From the NCBI GenBank assembly GCA_963556195.1, contig OY744516.1, positions 33,385,486-33,449,485 of the forward strand: DNA of 64,000 bases, written 5' to 3'. The position numbers and the translations under genes were made by a program. The notes below the pieces were generated by a model that was given only the letters and a program-made list of their open reading frames with translations, was not told where the DNA came from and searched no databases. Positions 43,808 to 53,499 of this stretch are shown here, one piece after another. The number at the start of each line of letters is the position of its first letter. Position 1 is the first letter of the stretch. This DNA comes from Sepiola atlantica. Taxonomy: Eukaryota > Mollusca > Cephalopoda > Sepiida > Sepiolidae.

Positions 43808-44019
43808 ACATCCTTGACCTTTAGGCTAGGATCAAAGTGTAGTATCTGTTCTGATACTATCCTTAATCTTTTCTGTCTTCTATCAGTGAAAGATAAATCC
43901 TTCAAGATTGAAGCAATTTTTTGTTTAGCCCCCTTTTTTTGGGGGGGGGGGTATTTCCTCACGTTAAAACCCCACCTTGTGTTTAACTCTGCCCTCGTAG
44001 GGATGAAATGTAAACAAAG
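43808..44019 (+). mobile_element. U2-headed SINE, ~210-bp copy
   Basis: TTGACCTTTAGGCTAGGATC, AAAGTGTAGTATCTGTTCTG, ATCAGTGAAAGATAAATCC, a T/G-run, CACGTTAAAACCCCACCTTG and TGTTTAACTCTGCCCTCGTA, in family order. The terminus GGGATGAAATGTAAACAAAG is diverged. Confidence 0.88.
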
Positions 44020-44977
44020 TGAAAGAGGGAGAAATGAGAGACGGTGAAATAAGATTAAAAATGCAAAAACAATAATGAAATGTAATGAAAGCTAAGGAGG
44101 TTGGAATGAGAGATGTAAGAAATAAGTTTCCATTATGAGAGACAAAGAGAGGATGGGGGTAATGAAAGGGAGAAGAAATGAGGGATGGGTAAAAAGAAGA
44201 AAGAGTAGAATAGGAAAGAAAGTAAGATAAGCCTTTGGACGTTTTGAGATAGAAAATCGTTTTCTTGATGTCTTTTGAACTCTTTTTACACTGACATGAA
44301 AGAGGAAGGAGCGAAACTCATGAAACGAAAAATAGACAAAGAAAAGATGAACAACAGAAAGTAAGAGAAAATTACAAAAGATGGAAAGAAAAATAGAAGA
44401 AAAGGAAGAACTGAGAAACGGGCAGCAGAAGAAGAAGATTAATGCCCTGCTGGCTGTGAGACTGCCCTAGGGTATTTGTAGGCCTGGCCCATTCTTTAGA
44501 CAGTTAGGAAATCCTCTTGAGACCTGCCCACTTCCATTTAGTAATGTCACACACATGGTGAGTCGGAAAGCCAGTTGCAGGCCACTAATTAGTGTTAATT
44601 ATCTTTTCATTTGCTGGGTTTTCTGCTATCATTTACAACCAAATTCTCAAGACTCTGCATCTCAATTTCTCTGCGCTTCGGCTACGTATTTGACCAATGT
44701 CTTTGCTGCCAAAGATGGAACTTTAACCCCTGCACAAGAGGAATGCGATCTGTAATTGCAAATGAGTTGTGAGTGTAGATCAAATCTGTAATTGCAAATG
44801 AGTGCTTCTTCGAGAGTAATCTGAAGATGTCTTATATCATGGATATGCTGATACAAAGTGATGCGCACGTAACATGGTTTTCTTGGAGCAAACAAATCAT
44901 TTTACCGAAGTTATAATAAATTTAGGACACAAAAATAGCATTTTCTCTTTTTAAATTCTATATTTTTGCTACATTTA
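44020..44977. other. Purine-rich then unassigned sequence
   Basis: 44,020-44,440 is A/G-rich on the plus strand (GAAAGGGAGAAGAAATGAGG type). A short duplicated ATCTGTAATTGCAAATGAGT lies at 44,748-44,803. No gene seen. Confidence 0.4.
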
Positions 44978-44981
44978 AAAA

Positions 44982-45014
<33 letters not shown>
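44978..45014. repeat. Poly(T) tract
   Basis: About 35 consecutive T after an A9 run. Confidence 0.95.
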
Positions 45015-45019
<5 letters not shown>

Positions 45020-45024
45020 TAAAA

Positions 45025-45110
45025 CTAGTAGAATTACCCAGTATCGACTGGGTTTCAAAGAAAAACTCACCCTTTGGGTCACCCATGGAGCTCAGTTTAG
45101 ATTGTTTAAA
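45025..45110 (+). repeat. Dispersed repeat fragment ACTAGTAGAATTACCCAG
   Basis: AGAATTACCCAGTATCGACT, then GGGTTTCAAAGAAAAACTCA, resembles the end of a repeat related to the TACCCG-CGTTGCC family (20.7, 58.6 kb). Weakly supported. Confidence 0.35.
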
Positions 45111-45439
45111 TCAGGAAAAAGTGAGTTTGCAAAGCCAGTTAAATATTTAAAAAAAAAACAAAGGTCCACGATTATTCTTTTTCTGCTTGTTACATCTCTC
45201 CCTCTCTCTTTCTCTCTCAACATCTACAGGTTAAATAATCTTATTACTGTGGTGACATTCCCTTTTATTTATAATACACTAACTATTCCAATCTTTTTCT
45301 TTTTTCTTTCTTGGTTGCTTTTGAATGTTAATAAACAGAGAGAGAGAGAGAGAGAGAGAAACTGTAGTGGAAGTGAGTGATAGATACCACATCATATAAG
45401 AACGAGGGTTCAAAGAAGACACAGTGAGAAAGACTGATA

Positions 45440-45650
45440 GATATAAAACTTAATAACAGATGGATCACTTTGTGAGTTAATTGCAAATTGTCTCTAATTA
45501 GAACAATTAAATTGGAATTTTTTTTTCTAAACATGACTCAATCTCAATAAAGAGAAATATTTAAACATGTATTTAGCGTGATTTAAAATATGTAGTAAAA
45601 ACAACCTTAGGGAAACAAACGTTGATTAACTCAACTTTAGATGTAATAAT
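45440..45650. repeat. Dispersed repeat ending GGGAAACAAACGTTGAT, second copy
   Basis: It shares the ordered blocks of 19,791-19,986, ending TTAGGGAAACAAACGTTGAT at about 45,608-45,627. It follows a (GA)n tract at 45,340-45,358. Confidence 0.6.
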
Positions 45651-45969
45651 AGATATCATAGAATTTAAATATTCTCCCATGCACATCATTTGCTATGGTT
45701 TGGTCTAAAATCTACTTCTAAATAGACCTCTCCGCTAAAATCTAAAAAAAAAAAATTAAACTGACAAATTTGAAGGAAGATTTGAATGTCTAAAGAAAGA
45801 AAATACACTAAAATAAACACCAACAACAAAAAAAATGTTTTTTAATCATTTGAACTCCAAAATTAATAATTTATTGAATCACTAATCTCTTTAACTTTCA
45901 ACATTTTTTACTAATGGAAATTTTTGTATCTGTCTGAAGCCAAAAGTATATTATGACTATCTTTTAATG

Positions 45970-46105
45970 CTCAATTCAGTGTAGTATTTTTCCTGGTCAT
46001 GATATCCTCCTCCCAGGGATTACTTTCTTTTCAGGGTAGTGGGGTATCTGTTCTGTTGTCATGAGACCATCCTCTCAGGCATCACCTCCTTCTCGGTCGC
46101 ATATT
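45970..46105 (+). repeat. U2-SINE-related repeat, type 2 (two half-units)
   Basis: GTGTAGTATTTTTCCTGGTC, ATGATATCCTCCTCCCAGG, ATTACTTTCTTTTCAGG, then GGTATCTGTTCTGTTGTCAT, GAGACCATCCTCTCAGGCAT and CACCTCCTTCTCGG: two tandem half-units of about 60 bp. Each pairs a GTAGTATCTGTTCTG-like start with the TCCCAGGCATTACCTCCT motif that also makes up the 88-bp array at 1.3-3.2 kb. Confidence 0.65.
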
Positions 46106-46139
46106 TTTGCTAGAATATTTAATGAATATAAATCTTTAT

Positions 46140-47020
46140 AGATACAGCATTTAAAAATGACAGTAAATAATGGCAACATTATTTTAAATAATTCAACATT
46201 TTAGAAGTTTCTTATGTTGGTCCTCATCAGAGAAATTCGCAAAAAAAAATAGACAAAGTCAAAATAATGTTTTTATCAATGAAGACTAGCGAAGAAAAAG
46301 AAACAACAAAAAAGGCAAACATTTTTTCCTTATTTAAAATTGTTTTTGTTTTTCTTTTATAACAGTTTATCAACAATGTCTCTTTCCACATTAACTACAG
46401 GGTCCGCCATAAGTAACTATATAATTTCATTTCAACTTAATAAATCTAACATGGAAGAAATATGCAACTGTAATATCGTAACAAACAAAAGGTAAAAAAC
46501 TTCAGTTTTTTGCAACATAAAACGTGATATTTATTAAAACATTTGTTAAAGCTTTATGTGCTCTCCATGGAGCTAACTGCATTTTGCTAATCTTTCAGGG
46601 ACTAAGCGGCATGCTTTGGCGCACAGCTCTAACAGCACTAGAGCAATGGAAGCTCAGATGTGTTCCTTAACATCACCTATGCTATAAATATATACAATTT
46701 CCACTTTCGAATGTCACATGAAATAGAAGTAATGCTTAAGTATCGGCAAAGTTACAAATAAAAGAAAATATAAAGCTACTTATGGTGGACCCTATATGTT
46801 CTATTTCTGTTTTATCAAGTGTATCTATTAACATGTAATCTTTAAACTTTCTTTTTTGCCTTCACTGGCCTCAATACTAATAACTATATTTTGCCTATTT
46901 CTTTTTTGGTTGAGCTGCTTATTGGACATATTGTTCACTGATGAAGGTCTATATAAGAAATTTTTCATAAGTTTATAAACATTTTTTTTTTAAGTGTTGC
47001 CATTTTTTAATGTTATTAAT
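46140..47020. mobile_element. Outer inverted-repeat element around a mariner-type MITE
   Basis: AAATAATGGCAACATTATTT to GTTGGTCCTCATCAGAGAAA on the left is matched in inverted orientation by ACTGATGAAGGTCTATATAA to GTTGCCATTTTTTAATGTTA on the right (about 46,930-47,015). Divergence is moderate. The MITE at 46,398-46,793 lies between the arms. Confidence 0.6.
46398..46793. mobile_element. Mariner-type MITE, GGTCC-CCATAAGT family, copy 1
   Basis: Left end CAGGGTCCGCCATAAGTAAC, right end GCTACTTATGGTGGACCCTA. TA flanks both sides. The interior CATTTCAACTTAATAAATCT with AACATGGAAGAAATATGC and GTGCTCTCCATGGAGCTAAC matches the copy at 51.8 kb. Confidence 0.88.
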
Positions 47021-47176
47021 CGATGCAAATAAGGGATTTTAGCGAAAAAGATCCCTGGGACTGTGATCTGTTTTTTGTGCATTTTGATCCCGATGCTACA
47101 TTCGATAAAATTATTTTGAGAAATGTGAAGATTTTATTTTAGTAGTAAAATATGTTGATTTACAGATATATCTAAA

Positions 47177-47418
47177 TCATCTATTTACTTGCCTTCCCAT
47201 GAGGGCAGGGTTACACACATAGTCAATTTTTAATGTTGGGAAAATCCAGCTCCCCAAAAATGGTCACTCTGGGTTAAGACAAAAATCTTTTGCACTGCGT
47301 CAGTCTAGAAGAATTTCTCATTTACTGACAGAGGATCTGTCCTCTGTAACATAACGTGTAGTATCAAAGCAGAGACTACACTTTGCTCCTAGCAAAAAAC
47401 AAACAAACAAGGAATGTG
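47177..47418 (-). mobile_element. U2-headed SINE, ~240-bp copy
   Basis: Reverse complement of the family: ATTTACTTGCCTTCCCATGA (3' end, 47,183), GTTACACACATAGTCAATTT, GGGAAAATCCAGCTCCCCAA, CAGTCTAGAAGAATTTCTCA and, at the head, GTGTAGTATC/GAGACTACAC, TTTGCTCCTAGC. Possible TSD ATATCTAAA at 47,168-47,176 and 47,419-47,427. Confidence 0.87.
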
Positions 47419-47427
47419 ATATCTAAA

Positions 47428-47810
47428 GTCATTGGACACAGAATGAGAACAGTCAATCACAACAGATTGAATAATAGGTTCAGTTCAAATTTTCCAAAAG
47501 TTTACCAACAAAAGTCATGTGCAGAAGGTCAGAGAGTCGAATGGTAAATATTTAGTGAATATTATTACTAAGATAAAAATCACAGTCTGAAACATGCAAA
47601 TGGTAAAATCATCCTCTTTCTAAAAAAAATCCAGATTATGGGGATGCAAGTAATAGTCTTATCTGAGGTTATTTCTTAATTCATGCAATTTCTTTTGTTG
47701 ATGATCATAGAATACAGCAGGTTAAAATCAAGTACAAACATGATACAAATGGAAAGTAGTTGTAAAAAAGCTTTGTATTAGAAAGTCAGATGAATAAAAC
47801 TACACGATTT
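47428..47810. other. Nothing recognised
   Basis: Unassigned AT-rich sequence. Confidence 0.4.
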
Positions 47811-47812
47811 GA

Positions 47813-47860
47813 AACACACACACACACATATATATATATATATGTGTGTGTGTGTGTATA
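47813..47860. repeat. (CA)n(TA)n(TG)n self-complementary microsatellite
   Basis: CACACACACACACA, then (TA)n, then TGTGTGTGTGTGTG, a natural inverted repeat of about 45 bp beside the hammerhead motif. Confidence 0.9.
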
Positions 47861-48172
47861 CAATTATTTGTTTTTATCTACATACGTATACGTTTCATTC
47901 TTTCGGGAATCATCAGTGTAGAGAAGATTATTCATACCAGTCGCCGCCCTGAACCCCGGAACACGAGTCATGTTTCAAACTGAAATTCCAACGTTTAGCC
48001 CACGCGGACGTTATCAACAACCCCGTAAATCAGTGAGAGATTAATCTTATTTAAAGGCAGCCGGCATCAAAGTGTTCAACTACTGAAAGGAACATGCATT
48101 GAAGTCACGATAACGGTTCTGTTAATACTGCTCATTACAGAGCTCAACCTAGATTTTGGGGTGACTAATATA
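47861..48172 (-). mobile_element. Retrozyme-like monomer with hammerhead motif
   Basis: The stretch between a microsatellite (47,813-47,860) and (TA)n at about 48,168-48,178 is GC-richer than its surroundings. It starts, on the far side of the minus strand, with the hammerhead at 47,877-47,922. The architecture (one short (TA)n-bounded unit, hammerhead at one edge, GC-richer body) parallels 18,615-19,048. Only one ribozyme copy is present, so it would be a monomeric or truncated insertion. Confidence 0.5.
47877..47922 (-). ncRNA. Hammerhead ribozyme motif with intact core
   Basis: Minus strand: UCUACA, CUGAUGA, UUCCCGAAAGAAU, GAA, stem III ACGU-AU-ACGU, A, UGUAGA. The CUGAUGA box, the GAAA box and the nucleotide before cleavage (A) all match the consensus. 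Stem I pairs at all six positions and stem III at all four. Stem II is a short UUC/GAA helix with one extra U before GAA, the only atypical point. Predicted cleavage lies between the complements of 47,883 and 47,882. Known from the family: type I hammerheads with such a tiny stem III are typical of Penelope-like elements and retrozymes. Confidence 0.75.
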
Positions 48173-48178
48173 TATATA

Positions 48179-48866
48179 AGTTAGGTATGTGTATATGTTT
48201 ATATTTTTGTATGTACAGGATTCACTCCTGAACTAATTAATCGATCATTGTTAATTTTGGAATACAATTGCTAGGTGTAAGAGTGGATAATGCGGGCTAT
48301 ATTTTGTTTAATTTAGTTATATGCAAAGGGGTAAGAAAGTTGGTTAAAGCTCTTCATGAAAATTCAGATACCTCTGATTTTTGTTAAATTTTAAAATAGG
48401 TATCACGTACCAATTGATAAATATCCTCAAGTTCAAGTTTCTTTGGAGTATTTTAAAGGTTTCATCCATGTAGTTTAAATACTACTTTAAAACGATTAAC
48501 AATAGCTAACAATCATATACGTAAGAATCACTGTGGACACTAGTAAGCTGTATTTCTCAAAATGTTTGTCGTTTTCCCAGATCCGAAACATGATATGTGC
48601 TCTATCATATGGCATCCAGCTGATCTAAACTTATTTATTTTCCTCATATGCATCGAGTTTTTTCCCTGAACTATCTAAAGTCAGATGTATTTCTATTTTG
48701 GGATGAGAAGTATTTTTGTTATAAAGTTGTTTTTTTTAATTACATATAGTTGAAAATACATTTTATAATGCATGTCCACTAATACTTCTGTATTAAGAAG
48801 TTATTGTATGAAATAAATATATCTATTACTAATGAAACCAAAACTATATTATTTTTTTTCTATTAA
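48179..48866. other. Mostly unassigned; short repeat shared with 60.6 kb
   Basis: GATAATGCGGGCTATATTTT with GTTTAATTTAGTT (about 48,285-48,320) is matched in reverse orientation at 60,648-60,680. Nothing else recognised. Confidence 0.4.
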
Positions 48867-48867
48867 T

Positions 48868-49460
48868 TGTACGCCCTGTCGGCAGGGCCACAAATTCGCC
48901 GATTGCAATCCCATGCAAAGGGGTATCTCTCCCCCCCCCCCCCCCGAAAACGGGCCCACCTGTAGGTCATGTGTGGCAACATGTGAGGCCTTAGGACGGG
49001 ATCCTGGTGACCGAGCAGTCTGTGGCCTGGTTGCATAAATGGTCGCATGACTTACAATACTCTACTTCGGCCCTTACTTCGACTAGATGGGATGTTGTAG
49101 AGGCCCGATCCAATCAATCAGCTGATCATCTCATGCCCTAGTATCTAGAAGTTCATCCCCAACACTATTATTCAATCTGATACTTCTTGAAATCAAAACC
49201 TATTCTTTTTATGTTCCTTCCAAATAGATACTAGAAGGTGGTTACTGAGTGTCAATTGTGTTGAGAACAAAGAAGATTACCACTGTCAAAGAGTAATGTT
49301 TTCTAGGAGTCATGTTCCCACTCTCACTGTGAAATTTCCTTCTTAGAGGAATGTTTTCTAAGAATATCAAATAATTATCCGACCTATAGGATTCCATTTG
49401 ACAACTTCATTCGGCATTAAGTAACCCATAGATGGTTGATATGGCGTAAAACAAATCATA
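48868..49460 (+). repeat. CCTGTCGGCAGGG dispersed repeat, second full copy
   Basis: It follows 23,661-24,290 block by block (CCTGTCGGCAGGGCCACAAA, ACGGGATCCTGGTGAC, GATCCAATCAATCAGCTGAT, AATAGATACTAGAAGGTGG, CATAGATGGTTGATATGGCG). It has an additional GGCCTGGTTGCATAAATGGT segment that is shared with the third copy at 53.2 kb. Confidence 0.8.
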
Positions 49461-49489
49461 CCAAACATCTTGTATTAATTGTACTATAT

Positions 49490-49600
49490 TTTAATGCTCA
49501 ATTCAGGAGAGAGAAGTATCTGTTCTGTGATCATGATACTATCATCCCAGACATTACCTCCTTCTTTTGGAGGGCAATGGAGTATATATTCTTCATCATG
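49490..49600 (+). repeat. U2-SINE-related repeat, type 2
   Basis: GAAGTATCTGTTCTGTGATC, ATGATACTATCATCCCAGAC, ATTACCTCCTTCTTTTGGAG, then AATGGAGTATATATTCTTCA starting a second half-unit. It aligns with 45,970-46,105 and, inverted, with the 88-bp array. Confidence 0.65.
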
Positions 49601-50199
49601 ATACTGTTCTTACTGGCTAGCAAAATATATGTGACTGGAAGGAGCATATATTTGCTTGTAATATTAATATATTTAAGTAAATGTGAACCGCAGAACACAA
49701 ACAATTTGGTCTCAATTTTAAATAGCATGTCTAGTTTTAGATTCCTTATTAAATTTCAATGGAAGCCTGAAGTAAACAAGAGAGTGCAGCAGGCAGGAGT
49801 AGTACTCCTAGCTCACTATAAGTAATGTAAAATTCTGTTATATTTCATATGTATTCTATTTGCGAAATAATCCAATCTGGTTTGTTTTTACTCATCTTAA
49901 AAATGAGTCTTACTTAGTTTTTAGTATATTTATAATATTCAGTACGAAAGTTGTGCAAATTTATTTGGAGTATACATTTTTGGGCAGACAGAAGGCAACA
50001 GTAAGTTTGAAAGATAGCATGAGAAGATGTATTTGTTTAAGATGGGGGGTGTTAGATAGGGGCCAGGAGCACCCTAAGGCTTTTAGGGATCCAAACATAC
50101 CTGTTATTCTTTCAGTTGTAAAATTTATCATCAATGTTTCAATTGGTAATTCTCTAAAGTTTATCAGGTGGAAGACTGATAACAATTACTGGATGTCTG
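49601..50199. other. Nothing recognised
   Basis: The 129- and 141-codon frames spanning this stretch have no recognisable domain, and the second runs into (TA)n. Confidence 0.4.
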
Positions 50200-50231
<32 letters not shown>

Positions 50232-50739
50232 ATCAGCAGTTTGTGTGAGAGAGAGAGAGATCTCCAATTATATATTGTTGATTAGGGTGCGTGAAGCTGA
50301 GGGCATGTGTGAGAGATTCCTTCATCAGTGTTTCATGAATATAGTCTTGTACAAAATATATCTAAATATGCATCAACTTTATATCAAGTTGCCTTTACAC
50401 ACAATATACAGTTACATATATGTGTGTACATATGTATGCATATACGTATGTATATATATATATATATATACACCCACACATAGTTGTTTGAAAATATACT
50501 TATGACAAGTAAGCTACTTTTCTGTGCAGTTTACATGCCATTAAGTATACTTTCATATTACTACTAAGCTCTACTCGCGTATTGAGCACTGTTGAAGTAA
50601 ATATTGAAAAAAATATATACATAATATATTATGTTATGTGTATTTACATGAAATAGTGATGTGTGTTTGTGTGTGTATATATATGTATATTTCTGTATAA
50701 GTATATATTTTTTTTTGTGTTTATGCATATATACTTTTA

Positions 50740-50792
<53 letters not shown>

Positions 50793-50822
50793 CTGTATGT
50801 ATAGATATATTTTTTATGTATG

Positions 50823-50850
<28 letters not shown>
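50200..50850. repeat. Cluster of (TA)n tracts
   Basis: (TA)n lies at 50,203-50,232, 50,450-50,470, 50,738-50,790 and 50,825-50,848, with (GA)n at 50,248-50,260 and ATGTATGTATA-rich spacers. GCTCTACTCGCGTATTGAGC (about 50,569) is the inverted form of the block at 23,450. Confidence 0.85.
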
Positions 50851-50854
<4 letters not shown>

Positions 50855-51768
50855 TACATATTTAACATTGGAATTTATTTTCAACAGTATGCTATGACTT
50901 ACACTTCATTTTTTTCTTTTTTTAAAGATTAGTGAAGCACCATTTACATTAGTTTCTTGTGAAATGCATGCAGAATAAATTAGTGCATTATCAATCAGCA
51001 GCCAGAGTGACATGTTTGGAGATTTAAGCTGCTTTTCCTTAGACGCAACAATTAATGCCAAATATCGTAGAAATCGTAGCAATCGTAGCTTATTATTCCT
51101 TTTCTGACCCCAAAAATGGAGAACATGAATGGTGCCAGACCTAGTTGTTATTGAGTGAGACCTAATAACTACTTTGTTTCAGGAGCCATTTGACGGTTTG
51201 GTTTCTTCCTGTGAAATAATACAATTTTAAAAAGACATACCAAATGCATTCAGTTGGGCTAGATTTGATTGTCCAGATCGATAAAGAGAGTTTTTGATAA
51301 TCTGCTGCCAAGTTTTCTATATTTCATTTGAGATATAGAAAAAATAGAGCCATAACTTATTTTCAAAATACCAGTCAAATCACATACGTTTACCCTTCTG
51401 TCATCTTCTTCACATTTGATCTTTTTTCATATGGCATTTCTGCTGGTCTTCCATTGGCTGTATAATCATTATTAAGCGAGAACCAACACTGTTTTAATTC
51501 TTTAATACAATGTGTGTTTAGAGGTACACACCCATTTCTTCATGGTGTGTATGGCTCTGCATTTTTGCAAAGCAAATAATAGAATTTATTCATGCTTCGA
51601 TAACTTAAAGCGATCCATTTTTTTTTAAATGACGCCAACGAAAGTAAAACATTAAAATAAATCCGTTTTGTACTAGTATTGCGTGTCATTTAAAATAAAA
51701 TGTGTTTGAATATTATAACTTAAGTTTTTCTTACTGAGTGTTATAGACTATTTTTTTAACCACATATA
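50851..51768. other. Nothing recognised
   Basis: Unassigned AT-rich sequence without frames over 60 codons. Confidence 0.4.
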
Positions 51769-51770
51769 TA

Positions 51771-52100
51771 CAAGGTCCACCATAACTAAATATATAATTT
51801 TATTTCAACTTAATAAATGTAACATGGAAGAAATATGCAATATAAAAACTAACAAAGAGTATACTTAGGTTTTAAAACATTTATTAAAGCTCTATATGCT
51901 CTCCATGGAGCTCAATGCACTAATCTTTCAGGGACTAAGTGGTATACTTAGGTTCACAGCACTTGAGCAATGACAACTCGGATTTGTTCCTTAAGAGCGA
52001 CGATGCAATAAAAATATACAATTTCCGCTTTCGAATGGCACATGTATTAGAAACAAAGTTACAAATAAACGATAATATCTAATTACTTATGGTGGACTTG
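51771..52100. mobile_element. Mariner-type MITE, GGTCC-CCATAA family, copy 2
   Basis: Left end CAAGGTCCACCATAACTAAA, right end TTACTTATGGTGGACTTG. TA flanks both ends. The interior is homologous to the copy at 46,398-46,793, with internal deletions (330 against 396 bp). Confidence 0.88.
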
Positions 52101-52778
52101 TATGTATATATATATAATTTTGAAGTTATGATTAACCCTACAGATACAACGGGTTTCAAGCCTACAGGAAGTAATTGTCAGATGTTGCTTCTGCTTTCGT
52201 CACCCTTATACAGGGCATATATTCTGCATCCTGTGACATATATATATGAGAGAGAGTTTAATTTCGTTTGAGGTTCAATCTGAATGGAAATCTCTATTCT
52301 GTTTATTAAATTGTTAGGTGAAAGTACAGAATAGTTAATCAACCTGCCACCTCCCCATGTTAAGAATAGATTTCAAAATTATAACGTTATCTCAGCCCCG
52401 TCTATAAACTGCATAAATACCCTTTTTAAAATTTATTTTTTTACTAATTCTCTGGATTTTTTTATGAGTTATGGTTACAACAACAAAAAAAAAATAGTTT
52501 GAATTATCTCCTCTAGCAACTGACTCTTCTAAAATAAAGATGAGAATTTCATCAGTCCCCAATAATTCGGAAGCACCGAATAATGTGTAATGGATACAGA
52601 GAAGCAAGTTTACTAAAGAAATGTTTTTAAATGGATTAAATAATATTCCTGATGACGACAGGCCAGGAAGACTCACAAGGACAAACAGCTGAAATGGTGG
52701 ATTCAGTTAATAATGTGCTCATTTTGGCTGACAATAGATATAGAATCAAATTACATACACATACATAGAGAGATTTAC

Positions 52779-52819
<41 letters not shown>

Positions 52820-53165
52820 GTATAGATAGATAGCTTGTACATATATATAAGTCAATGTTTGTTTCTGTATTACGTTAATATGTTAATTGTTAAAACATTC
52901 AAAAACGTTTCAATTAACAGAAAAACTTTTACAGGAAACTAAAGACACCATGGAAATTTGGATTCACTAGAACAATTATCGATTAGGTCTATAAAATAAA
53001 TGAAATAAGTTAGAACGTAAAGAATCAAATTAAAACAGGTGACATTTATGAAAAAACAGCAATTTCTGTGAGTACAGCAGGCAGTTGTGAATGATGAACT
53101 TCCATTTCTAAGGTTAGTTGGTATTGTGTCCTGATGATGGAGAAAAGAGCATCGTGAACAAATAG
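52101..53165. other. Unassigned, with (TA)n
   Basis: (TA)n lies at 52,780-52,816. The 94-codon minus frame at 52,392-52,676 has no recognisable domain. Confidence 0.4.
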
Positions 53166-53167
53166 AT

Positions 53168-53460
53168 AACTGCCCTGTCGGCGGGGCCGCAAATTCGCCA
53201 ATTGCAACCCATGCAGAGGGGTACCCCGCCCCCCTAAAAACAGGGCCACCTGTTGGCCGTGGGTGGCGGCCCATGATGTCTTAGGATGGGATCCTGGTGG
53301 CTGAGCAGTCCGTGGCCTGGTTGCATAAATGGTCACGTGATTTGCAACACTCTACTTTGGCCCTTACTTCGCAGAGACCCGATCCGATCAATCAGCCAGT
53401 TACGTCTTGTCGTAGCACTTATTCATCAGTTTCCCCGATCGTTAACAATATTGAAATTGA
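53168..53460 (+). repeat. CCTGTCGGCGGGG dispersed repeat, head only
   Basis: GCCCTGTCGGCGGGGCCGCA, GCAGAGGGGTACCCCGCC, GGCCTGGTTGCATAAATGGT and CCGATCAATCAGCC, in order, as in the copy at 48.9 kb. The GATACTAG module and 3' tail are missing, so the copy is 3'-truncated or abuts the LINE 5' end. Confidence 0.75.
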
Positions 53461-53499
53461 TTAACTTTGTAGTCATCAGTACCCACTCCAGTTTATAAT

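Noticed and set aside
48285..48320. A regulatory or coding element conserved with 60.65 kb
   Set aside because: It is a short inverted dispersed similarity of about 35 bp, most simply a repeat fragment.
49436..50285. Frames of 129 and 141 codons
   Set aside because: One overlaps the U2-SINE-related repeat, the other runs into (TA)n; neither has a domain.
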